Shown here: one piece after another, positions 7,382-14,579 of the stretch
Layout of the letters: each line of letters opens with the position of its first letter
Numbering within the stretch: the first letter of the stretch is position 1
NCBI GenBank assembly: GCA_948330435.1
Contig: CAOJBY010000037.1
Coordinates: forward strand, 1-27,740
Source of the DNA: an uncultured Lachnoclostridium sp.
GTDB lineage: Bacteria; Bacillota; Clostridia; Lachnospirales; Lachnospiraceae
Length of the DNA: 27,740 nucleotides
Direction: 5' to 3'
Translations under genes and position numbers: made by a program
Notes under the pieces: generated by a model
What the model was told of the DNA's origin: nothing
What the model saw: the letters and a program-made list of their open reading frames with translations, nothing else
Database searches by the model: none

Positions 7382-8524
7382 TTACCACCTGCTTTCAATA
7401 AATTCGTATACTGTCTGTTCCGTATTAAGAATCTCCTCCACCGTGGGATTCACCGTCACCTTATGAGCCGCCATGCTGGCTTCGATGATCTCCGGAATCT
7501 CCAGATAAGCAATCTTCCTGTCAAGAAACTTGCTCACCGCTCGCTCATTGGCCGCATTGTACACCGTAGGCATAGAACCGCCTGCCGCCGCCGCATCAAA
7601 GGCAAGCTTTAACCCTTGAAAAGTCTCCATATCCGGCTTTTCAAAAGTAATCTCCGTTAGTTTCCAGAAATCCAGACGTTCCCCGGGCAGATAACGCCGC
7701 TCCGGATAATAAAGAGCATACTGAATGGGCAGTTTCATATCCGGCGTGCCAAGCTGTGCAATCACAGCCCCGTCTACGAATTCCACCATGGAATGAATAA
7801 TGCTTTTGGGCTGAACCACAATCTGAATATCCTTTGGCTCCACACCAAAGAGCCACTTGGCCTCCATCATTTCCAGACCTTTATTGACCAGAGTCGAAGA
7901 ATCAATGGTAATCTTCCGTCCCATGGCCCAGTTGGGATGACGGAGGGCGTCCTCCACCTGAATATTCCGAAGTTCCTCCCGGTTTTTCCCACGGAACGGT
8001 CCGCCGGAAGCCGTAAGGAGAATTTTCTTAAGCTGCCCCCGGTTCTCTCCCTGCAGGCACTGGAAAATGGCACTATGTTCACTGTCCACGGGAAGAATCT
8101 TCACTCCCATTTCTTCTGCCAATGGTATAATCATATGCCCGGCAGTTACCAAAGTTTCCTTATTTGCCAAAGCAATATCCTTTCCGGCTTTCATGGCTTC
8201 CATGGTAGGGATAATTCCAATCATTCCCACAATGGCCGTGACCACAATCTCCGCTTCCGGACAGGTACAGACCTCCACCAGTCCCTCCATGCCGTATACG
8301 ACTTTTACGTCCAGATCCCGAAGCCGCTTTCTCAAATCCAACGCACTCTCTTCACTCCAGACAGCCACAAGCCTGGGACGAAACTCTCGAACCTGTTCTT
8401 CCAGTTTTTTCACATTCGATCCTGCCGCCAGGGACACAATCTCCAGATCCCCATTTTCACGGGCAACCTCCAGAGTCTGCGTTCCAATCGAGCCGGTAGA
8501 GCCCAGTATCGCAATTTTCTTCAT
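7382..8524 (-). CDS. dxr: 1-deoxy-D-xylulose-5-phosphate reductoisomerase
   Basis: Dxr makes 2-C-methyl-D-erythritol 4-phosphate from DXP with NADPH, the first committed step of the MEP isoprenoid pathway. The protein has 380 residues, normal for the family. The NADPH-binding GSTGSIGTQTLEV begins at residue 8; LANKETLVTAG, the metal-binding PVDSEHSAIFQ, the SGGPFR loop and EMMEAKWLFGV are all present. The ATG has AAGGAAAGG upstream, which is part of the last copy of a 51-bp tandem repeat. It sits between cdsA and rseP in the conserved cluster feeding undecaprenyl carrier synthesis (uppS upstream). Confidence 0.98.
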   Translation of the reverse strand: MKKIAILGSTGSIGTQTLEVARENGDLEIVSLAAGSNVKKLEEQVREFRPRLVAVWSEESALDLRKRLRDLDVKVVYGMEGLVEVCTCPEAEIVVTAIVGMIGIIPTMEAMKAGKDIALANKETLVTAGHMIIPLAEEMGVKILPVDSEHSAIFQCLQGENRGQLKKILLTASGGPFRGKNREELRNIQVEDALRHPNWAMGRKITIDSSTLVNKGLEMMEAKWLFGVEPKDIQIVVQPKSIIHSMVEFVDGAVIAQLGTPDMKLPIQYALYYPERRYLPGERLDFWKLTEITFEKPDMETFQGLKLAFDAAAAGGSMPTVYNAANERAVSKFLDRKIAYLEIPEIIEASMAAHKVTVNPTVEEILNTEQTVYEFIESRW

Positions 8525-8538
8525 GTAGTATCTATTCC

Positions 8539-8682
8539 TTTCCTTAATCTGCCCGTTTTCTCAGGGCATATAGGTATACCTGTAGGGTGTTTCCTTAATC
8601 TGTCCATCTTTTCAGGGCATAAAGGTATACCCGTAGGGTGTTTCCTTAATCTGCCCATCTTTTCAGGGCATAAAGGTATACC
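8539..8682. repeat. 51-bp tandem repeat, 2.8 copies, in the cdsA-dxr gap
   Basis: Units start at 8539, 8590 and 8641; the third stops after 42 bases. Each carries a GGTATACC palindrome and a TGCCC/GGGCA hairpin with a 9-base loop; copy 2 has a G-U-compatible change (TGTCC) in the stem, so the fold is kept. On the - strand each copy also has an AAGGAA ribosome-site-like stretch, the last of which serves dxr. The - strand reading frames are interrupted, so it is untranslated leader. Confidence 0.9.
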
Positions 8683-8684
8683 TT

Positions 8685-9518
8685 TTACAAACTCAGCATT
8701 GCCAGAACAAATATTACCGGTGCTGTAAAAATCACACTGTCAAACCGATCGAGGATCCCTCCATGACCGGGAATCAAATGGCCATAATCCTTAATATCAT
8801 GATTCCGCTTAATGGCAGAAGCCGTCAGGTCTCCAATCTGAGAAAGCACGGCCCCGGCTCCACAAAGTGCGGCACAGACACCCGCCCTTTCCGCCATAAA
8901 AAAGCTTCCGTACAGAAATCCAAGAAGTGCCGCACCCGCAACTCCTCCTATGGCACCCTCAATCGACTTCTTCGGGCTTAGCACAGGAGCCAGCTTATGT
9001 TTTCCAATCAGCATTCCCACCGCATAGGCACAGGTATCACAGCCCCAGGAGCAGATAAAAATCAGCCAATACAAAGACATTCCCATTCCGTACCCGAACA
9101 GATCAGACATCCGAACCAGGTAGAGAAAAGACAGCATGCCCGGAACATAGATGACACCGAAAAAGGCAGACATAACGTGCTCAATCCGGTATTTGGGAAA
9201 TGTAAATACATAGATCCCCATAAGCAAAAGGAGGTATGCAAACAACAGCAAAGGCAGGCAGACCAGAGGACTCGGGCTCCCCAGCACATACCTGTTTACT
9301 CCCATTCCAACCAGTAGCACATAAAGAACGGAGACCATCCCTCCCAAAATCCCAAAAATTCGCCGTTCAAGCTGAAACACCCTGGCAAACTCCGTATATC
9401 CAATCACAGAGATCAGTAGTGTCAGACCAAGCAAAAACCATCCGCCCAAAATCCCGGCTGCAATCATAATCGCCAGCAATATGATTCCACTGACAAGTCT
9501 GGTAAAAAACGACTTCAA
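8685..9518 (-). CDS. cdsA: Phosphatidate cytidylyltransferase
   Basis: CdsA makes CDP-diacylglycerol from phosphatidate and CTP, the branch point of phospholipid synthesis, in the membrane. The 277-residue protein has about seven or eight hydrophobic segments. The family signatures are clear: LSPKKSIEGAIGG (about 182-194) and, near the C-terminus, KRNHDIKDYGHLIPGHGG followed by LDRFDS, holding the catalytic acidic residues. It abuts uppS (its start follows the uppS stop with no gap) and precedes dxr, the usual order in Firmicutes. Confidence 0.97.
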   Translation of the reverse strand: MKSFFTRLVSGIILLAIMIAAGILGGWFLLGLTLLISVIGYTEFARVFQLERRIFGILGGMVSVLYVLLVGMGVNRYVLGSPSPLVCLPLLLFAYLLLLMGIYVFTFPKYRIEHVMSAFFGVIYVPGMLSFLYLVRMSDLFGYGMGMSLYWLIFICSWGCDTCAYAVGMLIGKHKLAPVLSPKKSIEGAIGGVAGAALLGFLYGSFFMAERAGVCAALCGAGAVLSQIGDLTASAIKRNHDIKDYGHLIPGHGGILDRFDSVIFTAPVIFVLAMLSL

Positions 9519-10229
9519 CTATGCCTCCTCCTTAACCCCGCCATAACGCCTGTCACGTCCATTATAAGCCTCAATTGCTTTCATCAGTTCATCCTTTGTA
9601 AAGTCAGGCCAATGTACATCAGCAAAATAGAATTCCGTATAGGCAAGCTGCCAGAGAAGAAAGTTGGAAAGCCGCTGCTCTCCGCTCGTTCGAATCAGCA
9701 AATCCGGATCCGGAATATCCGCCGTATCCAAATAGGATGTGAAAGTTTCCTCGGAAATATCCTCCGGCTTTAATTGACCGCTTTCCTGATCCGCCGCCAT
9801 TTTTTTCATGGCACGGATCATTTCGTCCCGGCTGCCGTAATTGATGGCAATCTGGAAATTCAGACCGTCATTGTTTTTCGAAGCTTCCTCAAGCTCATCA
9901 ATTCGTTTTCGGATGTCCTCTGCAAGCCCTGTCTTATCCCCGATTACACGAACACGCATATGATTTTTTTCGGCAGTTTTCAGGCAGGTTTTCATGTAAT
10001 TACGCAGAAGCTTCATCAATGCATCCACTTCCTCCTGGGGACGCTTCCAATTTTCGGTGGAAAAGGCATATACCGTCAGGTACTTGATCCCTATGTTCCA
10101 GGCTTCCCGGCATATGGTTTCCACATTTTTGCTTCCCTGAGCGTGACCATAGTTCCGGGGCATGCCCTTGGACTTGGCCCAGCGGCCGTTGCCGTCCAAA
10201 ATAATCGCCACATGCTGCGGTATCTTCAT
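9519..10229 (-). CDS. uppS: Isoprenyl transferase (undecaprenyl diphosphate synthase)
   Basis: UppS extends farnesyl diphosphate with isopentenyl diphosphate to the C55 lipid carrier for peptidoglycan. The protein has 236 residues from the ATG at 10229, which has AGGAG 10 bases before it; a longer frame opens at 10259 but has no support. Motifs are complete: HVAIILDGNGRWAK with the catalytic Asp, VYAFSTENWKRP, and the C-terminal RTSGEQRLSNFLLWQ with AYTEFYF. It leads uppS-cdsA-dxr-rseP, separated from frr by a 348-bp palindrome-rich gap and a terminator, so it probably has its own promoter, which I could not place. Its leader carries a motif found also before livF and two kinase-operon genes. 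Confidence 0.97.
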   Translation of the reverse strand: MKIPQHVAIILDGNGRWAKSKGMPRNYGHAQGSKNVETICREAWNIGIKYLTVYAFSTENWKRPQEEVDALMKLLRNYMKTCLKTAEKNHMRVRVIGDKTGLAEDIRKRIDELEEASKNNDGLNFQIAINYGSRDEMIRAMKKMAADQESGQLKPEDISEETFTSYLDTADIPDPDLLIRTSGEQRLSNFLLWQLAYTEFYFADVHWPDFTKDELMKAIEAYNGRDRRYGGVKEEA

Positions 10230-10239
10230 AATATGTTGT

Positions 10240-10258
10240 CTCCTATTCCAGTTCCGCA
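10240..10258 (-). repeat. Recurrent translation-leader motif, copy before uppS
   Basis: On the - strand this reads TGCGGAACTGGAATAGGAG and supplies the ribosome site of uppS. The same word occurs at 17282-17300 and, nearly whole, at 23819-23836; a variant is at 20308-20327. Confidence 0.75.
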
Positions 10259-10347
10259 AAGTCTATCCAGCACACCTTTACCTAGAAGAATTTCCGACCA
10301 CAAAAGCATGTGTTCGTAAATTCTTCTGTGCACTGGACAGACTTTGC
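10256..10347. repeat. 92-bp imperfect palindrome in the frr-uppS gap
   Basis: GCAAAGTC (10256-10263) pairs with GACTTTGC (10340-10347), TCCAGCACAC with GTGCACTGGA, and AGAAGAATTT with AAATTCTTCT. AGTTCCGCA stands on both sides (10250-10258 and 10354-10362), which could be a target duplication of a small mobile palindrome or a chance of shared leader sequence. Confidence 0.65.
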
Positions 10348-10374
10348 TGTCCCAGTTCCGCAGTGCCACTCGGG

Positions 10375-10510
10375 AAACTTCGTTTCCCTCATTCACGGGC
10401 TTCGCCCTATGAAAACAGTTATGGTCAAAATCCCCTGCCAGCAGGTGATTTTGCCCCTTCCTGTTTTCGCACTGCTCATTGCTATCGTGTACATTGCTAT
10501 CGTGCAAAAA
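10375..10510. repeat. Cluster of short hairpins and a direct repeat
   Basis: The rest of the gap holds GGGAAAC-TTC-GTTTCCC, GGGC-TTC-GCCC, CAAAATC with CCTGC pairing to GCAGG with GATTTTG, and a direct repeat of CATTGCTATCGTG. No coding frame is convincing. Confidence 0.55.
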
Positions 10511-10550
10511 TAGGGCTGTGGCAAAATCCGTATGCTTGTTTTGCCACAGC
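10505..10550 (-). terminator. Terminator after frr
   Basis: A 12-bp stem GCTGTGGCAAAA / TTTTGCCACAGC (10515-10550) is followed on the - strand by CCTATTTTTG. It closes the pyrH-frr transcript. Confidence 0.75.
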
Positions 10551-10577
10551 TCCCCCACTCTTTCAAACTCTTAAATC

Positions 10578-11132
10578 CTATACGGTCAGAATCTCCTTGG
10601 ACTTCTCATCCACCGCCTTGTCGATATCGGCAATGTATTTGTCCGTCATCTTCTGCACTTTCGTCTCCAGATCTTTCTGATCATCCTCTGAAATCTCGCC
10701 TGCCTTGTTCATCTTCTTCAGACTCTCATTGGCATCCCGGCGGATGTTGCGGACAGCCACCTTGGCGGCCTCGCCCTTTTTCTTTACATCTTTCACCAGT
10801 TCTTTTCTGCGTTCCTCCGTAAGCTCCGGGAACACCAGACGGATAATGGAACCGTCATTGGTGGGGTTGATGCCGATATCGGAGGTGAGAATGGCTTTCT
10901 CAATGGCTTTTAAGAGACTCTTCTCCCATGGCTGAATCTGCAGCATCCGTGGCTCCGGCACGGAAATATTGCCCACCTGCTGCAGAGGCGTGGGTGTTCC
11001 GTAGTAGTCCACACGAATCTTATCAAGCACATGGGGATTGGCCCGGCCTGCCCGGATGCTGATAAACTCCCGCTGCATGGAGTCATAAGATTTCGTCATC
11101 TTCTCTTCATACACTTTTAATCTCTCGTCCAT
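10578..11132 (-). CDS. frr: Ribosome recycling factor
   Basis: RRF splits post-termination ribosomes together with EF-G. The 184-residue protein is of exactly typical length. It begins MDERLKVYEEKM, contains the conserved IRAGRANPHVLDKIRVDYYG, the VPEPRMLQIQPW segment, and the long three-helix bundle with RRDANESLKK and DLETKVQKMTDKYI. It follows pyrH by 17 bases and so shares its promoter; a strong terminator lies after it. Confidence 0.98.
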   Translation of the reverse strand: MDERLKVYEEKMTKSYDSMQREFISIRAGRANPHVLDKIRVDYYGTPTPLQQVGNISVPEPRMLQIQPWEKSLLKAIEKAILTSDIGINPTNDGSIIRLVFPELTEERRKELVKDVKKKGEAAKVAVRNIRRDANESLKKMNKAGEISEDDQKDLETKVQKMTDKYIADIDKAVDEKSKEILTV

Positions 11133-11149
11133 AGTAAATACCCTCCACT

Positions 11150-11845
11150 TTATACAGTTATTTTTGTTCCGGTAAAATTCCCCTTTACCGTATTGATAAT
11201 ACTATCTTGCTCATTCAGCCCAAATACCATCATAGGCATCTTATTCTCCATACACATAATGGACGCAGTCAGATCCATAGCTGCCAGACGTTTATCCACC
11301 ACCTGGGAAATGGAGATCTCATCATACTTCTTCGCATCCGGATTCAGCTTGGGATCACTGTCATAAACCCCATCCACCGCTTTCGCCAGAAGAATCACAT
11401 CGGCTTCAATCTCAATAGCCATCAGAGCCGTAGCCGTATCGGTAGAAAAATACGGATGTCCCGTACCTCCCGCAAAGAAAGAAACACATCCCCGGTTCAG
11501 ATGCTTCAAAGCCTGATCCTTGGTAAACAGCTTTGCAAAACCGGCACACTCAAAGGGGGTGAACACCTCCGTATCCATCCCTACGGAACGAAAAATCTCT
11601 GATACATAAATACAGTTCATCACCGTAGCCAGCATGCCAATCTGATCCGCTTTGGTCCGGTCAATATTCTCACTGGTGCGGCCCCTCCAGAAGTTGCCGC
11701 CGCCGATGACAATCCCCACCTGAATACCGTCATCCACCAAAACCTTTACCTGCTTTGCCACCTGGGTCACAGTTACCTCGTCAAAGCCCGTATGCTTATC
11801 TCCTGCCAAGGCTTCTCCACTCAGTTTTAACAACACTCGTTTCAT
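11150..11845 (-). CDS. pyrH: Uridylate kinase
   Basis: PyrH phosphorylates UMP to UDP in pyrimidine nucleotide synthesis. The 231-residue protein starts MKRVLLKLSGEAL, with the glycine-rich VIGGGNFWRG (about 47-56), the RTKADQIGMLATVMN helix and the DTATALMAIEIEADV nucleotide site of the amino-acid-kinase fold. CAGGAG lies about 11 bases before the ATG. The promoter at 11904-11931 drives pyrH-frr and lies back to back with the HAD phosphatase gene. Confidence 0.98.
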   Translation of the reverse strand: MKRVLLKLSGEALAGDKHTGFDEVTVTQVAKQVKVLVDDGIQVGIVIGGGNFWRGRTSENIDRTKADQIGMLATVMNCIYVSEIFRSVGMDTEVFTPFECAGFAKLFTKDQALKHLNRGCVSFFAGGTGHPYFSTDTATALMAIEIEADVILLAKAVDGVYDSDPKLNPDAKKYDEISISQVVDKRLAAMDLTASIMCMENKMPMMVFGLNEQDSIINTVKGNFTGTKITV

Positions 11846-11903
11846 AAAATTGGGATCTCCTGACTTTTTCTTAACTGTCCTTGTTACAAAAATATCTTTT
11901 AAC

Positions 11904-11931
11904 AGTATAACATATTTTCAGAAAATTTCAA
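11904..11931 (-). promoter_or_regulatory. pyrH-frr promoter
   Basis: On the - strand TTGAAA (11926-11931), a 16-base spacer and TATACT (11904-11909) with a TG extension. Transcription would start about 11897. Confidence 0.6.
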
Positions 11932-11978
11932 TCAAAGAAACAAACAATTTTCCGCTGTCCCTTTTACTCAAAATAAAG

Positions 11979-11984
11979 TATAAT
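11979..11984 (+). promoter_or_regulatory. -10 element of the HAD phosphatase gene
   Basis: A perfect TATAAT lies 38 bases before the gene's ATG; no good -35 is visible. Confidence 0.4.
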
Positions 11985-12021
11985 GGAGTCATTACAAAAA
12001 ACATGCATTACAGGAGTACTT

Positions 12022-12816
12022 ATGAGAAAATTCTTTTTTATCGACTATGACAATACCATTTTCAGCCATTACAGCCATTCCATTCCGAGAGGGGCTGCCG
12101 AGGCACTTCTTAAGCTTCAGAAAGCGGGCCACAAGGTTATTCTTTCCAGTGGACGGGGACTTTCGGATGAGCTTCTTCCGGATCTTCCGGAAAACTTCAA
12201 GCCCGATGGTCTTGTTGGGGCTAACGGAGCCATCGTAGTGATTGACGGTCAAAAGATCTGGGAAAATCCCATGAACGAAGAGCTTAAAAACCGATTAATT
12301 GATTATGTGCAGGAAAAAGACTATCTTCTGGTCACTTCCGCCGAGGACGAATTCTATGTCTCCAGTCTGAAGCACTATGAAGCTTCACGTTTTCGGGAGA
12401 CGGAACCCCAGGTGCCCAGGGGAGATGCAGACTTCGATCTGCTTCGCTCCAAGCCCGTCTTCTCTTTCTTTATGAATGAGTCTCTGGAGATTATTGAAGC
12501 CACTCAAAACCATTTTCCGGATCTCAGGCTTTTTTATATGGGAGACGAATTGGGGGGAGCCGACGTAATTCCTGCAGAAAACGGAAAGGTCAAAGGAGTT
12601 GAACGAGTCCTTACGCACTATGGAGCCGGTTTTCAGGATGCGGCTGCCATTGGCGACAGCATGAACGACCTGGAAATGATTCAGGCTGCCGGAATCGGAA
12701 TCGCCATGGGCAATGCCATGCCCGAGGTAAAAAAAGCCGCCGACTATGTGGCAAAGCACATAGACGACGGTGGTCTTGCAGATGCAATTGCATACGCATT
12801 GGACTTCTTTTCCTAA
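12022..12816 (+). CDS. Cof-type HAD hydrolase
   Basis: This 264-residue cytoplasmic phosphatase belongs to the HAD IIB (Cof) group that removes phosphate from sugar phosphates, phospholipid head groups or cofactors. Motif I is DYDNT (family usually DxDGT), motif II is SSGRG, the lysine is in the PAENGKVKGVERV region, and motif IV is GDSMNDLEM followed by GIGIAMGNAMPEVKKAADYV. The ATG at 12022 has AGGAG 6 bases before it; the longer frame from 11983 starts inside the promoter region. It is a single-gene transcript, converging with the AGCS symporter after only 8 bases. The substrate cannot be told from sequence. Confidence 0.94.
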   Translation: MRKFFFIDYDNTIFSHYSHSIPRGAAEALLKLQKAGHKVILSSGRGLSDELLPDLPENFKPDGLVGANGAIVVIDGQKIWENPMNEELKNRLIDYVQEKDYLLVTSAEDEFYVSSLKHYEASRFRETEPQVPRGDADFDLLRSKPVFSFFMNESLEIIEATQNHFPDLRLFYMGDELGGADVIPAENGKVKGVERVLTHYGAGFQDAAAIGDSMNDLEMIQAAGIGIAMGNAMPEVKKAADYVAKHIDDGGLADAIAYALDFFS

Positions 12817-12824
12817 ACACGGAC

Positions 12825-14180
12825 CTATTTTTTTGTCCCAAACTTCTTACAAATCTTCACCACCACGCCGCTGAGTGCCAGAAGTGCCAGTGCATTGGGA
12901 ATCACCATCAGGCCGTTAAAGAAGTCCGCAAGTTCCCATACAAGTTCTACTTTCAAGGTAGAGCCGACTACAATAAATACTACCACAATCAAAGAATACA
13001 CCTTTACAGCTTTCGGTCCGAAGAGGTACTTCACATTCACCTCTCCGAAGAAATGCCAGCTCAAAATCGTAGAAAAGGCAAAGAACAGAAGACAGATTGC
13101 CACAAAAATATCTCCAAAGCCCTGAAAGCTTGTAGAAAATGCCGCCTGCGTCAGGGCGATTCCGTCCTCTCCCGTATCCATGGCCCCGGTGGTCAGCACG
13201 GAAAACACCGTCAAATTCAGCACCACAAAGGTATCAATGAACACACTGATCATCGCCGTCAGCCCCTGCTCATGTGGATTCCTGGCAGCCGCCCTTGCAT
13301 GGGCATGAGGTGTGGAACCCATTCCGGCCTCATTGGAAAACAGTCCTCTTGCCACACCATAGCGGATGGCTTCCCGCACCGTAATTCCTGCCGCAGCACC
13401 TGCCACGGCCTGTGGCTGAAAGGCTCCCACGAAAATCATGCTGATCGCCCCCGGAAGTGCCGTAATATGTAACCCAATCAGAATCAGGCTTCCCACAATA
13501 TAAATGCCCGCCATAAAGGGAACCACCTTCTCCACAACCGCGGCCAGACGCTTGGTCCCGCCGATAAACACAAAAAATGCCAGAACAGCCAGAATCACGC
13601 CAATCACAACCGGCGACAGATTGATATTCCGGGCCTGGAACACTCCTGCAAAAGCCGTACCAATGGAATTAGACTGTACCATATTTCCCATAAAGCCCAG
13701 GGCCAGAATAATAAACACCGCAAACAGCACAGCCAGAGCCTTGCCAAAGGCCCCTCTAAAAGCCTGACGGATATAATAAACCGGGCCGCCCGTAACCTCC
13801 CCGTTCTCCGTGGTCTTATATTCCTGAGCCAAGGCCGCCTCCCCGTAAATCGTAGCCATGCCAAAAAAGGCACTCACCCACATCCAGAAAATAGCTCCGG
13901 GACCGCCGGAAATCAGGGCCGTAGCAGCTCCCGTCAGATTTCCCGTACCCACCTGGGCCGCAATCGCCGTAGCCAGAGACTGTAGGGGAGTCATCTCCCC
14001 ATGCTCCCGCTTCTCCCCGTTCAGCTTAAAATGCCCGAACACCAGCCGGCACCCCTCGCCAAATTTACGCACCTGAATAAATTTGAGCCGTATCGTAAAA
14101 TAAATTCCCGTTCCGCAGAGAATGAATAAGAGCACATAGCTCCACATCACCCCATTCGCACTCTTCACAAATTCCAACAT
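12825..14180 (-). CDS. Alanine/glycine:cation symporter (AGCS family)
   Basis: This 451-residue membrane carrier imports alanine or glycine with Na+ or H+. It has about ten hydrophobic segments. Family marks include QSLATAIAAQVGTGNLTGAA (about 67-86), the MATIYGEAALAQEYK signature (about 107-121) and FSNEAGMGSTPHAHARAAA. Length is typical. The AGAGAGGG ribosome site precedes the ATG. The glycine riboswitch in its leader argues strongly that glycine is a substrate, and that it is made when glycine is plentiful, allowing uptake or use as a carbon and nitrogen source. It is a single gene, with the HAD phosphatase converging on it. Confidence 0.95.
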   Translation of the reverse strand: MLEFVKSANGVMWSYVLLFILCGTGIYFTIRLKFIQVRKFGEGCRLVFGHFKLNGEKREHGEMTPLQSLATAIAAQVGTGNLTGAATALISGGPGAIFWMWVSAFFGMATIYGEAALAQEYKTTENGEVTGGPVYYIRQAFRGAFGKALAVLFAVFIILALGFMGNMVQSNSIGTAFAGVFQARNINLSPVVIGVILAVLAFFVFIGGTKRLAAVVEKVVPFMAGIYIVGSLILIGLHITALPGAISMIFVGAFQPQAVAGAAAGITVREAIRYGVARGLFSNEAGMGSTPHAHARAAARNPHEQGLTAMISVFIDTFVVLNLTVFSVLTTGAMDTGEDGIALTQAAFSTSFQGFGDIFVAICLLFFAFSTILSWHFFGEVNVKYLFGPKAVKVYSLIVVVFIVVGSTLKVELVWELADFFNGLMVIPNALALLALSGVVVKICKKFGTKK

Positions 14181-14273
14181 GATTTTTCCCTCTCTTTTCC
14201 ATTCATTGTGATGTTATATGCCTGTACCGTCAGCACGTCAGGCACAACCTGTTCCGCAAAAGCAGAACTTTGC

Positions 14274-14306
14274 ACAAAAATAAGAGCCGATTTACCATCA
14301 GCCCTC
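14274..14306 (-). terminator. Riboswitch expression-platform terminator
   Basis: On the - strand GAGGGCTGAT pairs over 10 positions (including G-U pairs) with ATCGGCTCTT around a GGTAA loop, followed by ATTTTTG. Its place just after the aptamer makes it the switchable terminator of the symporter gene. Confidence 0.75.
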
Positions 14307-14324
14307 CAAAGAGTTAGAACATCT

Positions 14325-14432
14325 GCATCAAAGCCCTGTCCTTTTGCCTGAGAGATAGACAGCTCTTCCATTCCAACGAAAGAACTGCGTTACACCTTCG
14401 GCGCTCATTTCCTGAGACTCTCCAGAGTTTGT
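14325..14432 (-). promoter_or_regulatory. Glycine riboswitch (single aptamer)
   Basis: Reading the - strand: GGAGAG near 14426-14421, the core GCGCCGAAGG at 14404-14395, and CTCTCAGGCAAAAGGACAG near 14353-14335, the classic aptamer consensus. I see no second GCCGAAGG core downstream, so it is a singlet rather than the tandem form. A terminator follows, so glycine binding most likely allows read-through into the AGCS symporter. Confidence 0.93.
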
Positions 14433-14454
14433 CAATTTTTGTCCGACGAAAAGT

Positions 14455-14483
14455 ATCATAACACAATCCCCAACAAAGTGCAA
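14455..14483 (-). promoter_or_regulatory. Promoter of the riboswitch-AGCS transcript
   Basis: On the - strand TTGCAC (14478-14483), a 17-base spacer, and TATGAT (14455-14460). The start would be about 14448, some 16 bases before the aptamer. Confidence 0.7.
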
Positions 14484-14531
14484 CAAAAATTTATTCACAG
14501 TGCTGAGCAGAATTTTTCACAAAAAGGAATC

Positions 14532-14568
14532 AGGGGAAAGAGACTAACCATCATGGTTTCTTTCCCCT
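14532..14568 (-). terminator. Terminator of the kinase operon
   Basis: On the - strand AGGGGAAAGA pairs with TCTTTCCCCT, enclosing AACC/GGTT, and is followed by GATTCCTTTTTG. It lies just past the stop of the kinase-DegV gene. Confidence 0.8.
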
Positions 14569-14579
14569 GGTCCTCACTC

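Noticed and set aside
8539..8682. CRISPR-like array
   Set aside because: The repeats are contiguous with no spacers and no cas genes nearby.
7793..8728. 311-codon + strand frame with a repeated 17-residue end
   Set aside because: The repeats come from the 51-bp non-coding units, which happen to be a multiple of three; the rest is antisense to dxr.
14165..14300. Second glycine aptamer
   Set aside because: No second GCCGAAGG core or CAGGCAAAAGGA motif is present; the sequence forms the terminator.
14165..14371. 68-codon frame upstream of the symporter
   Set aside because: It covers the riboswitch and its terminator; no ribosome site.
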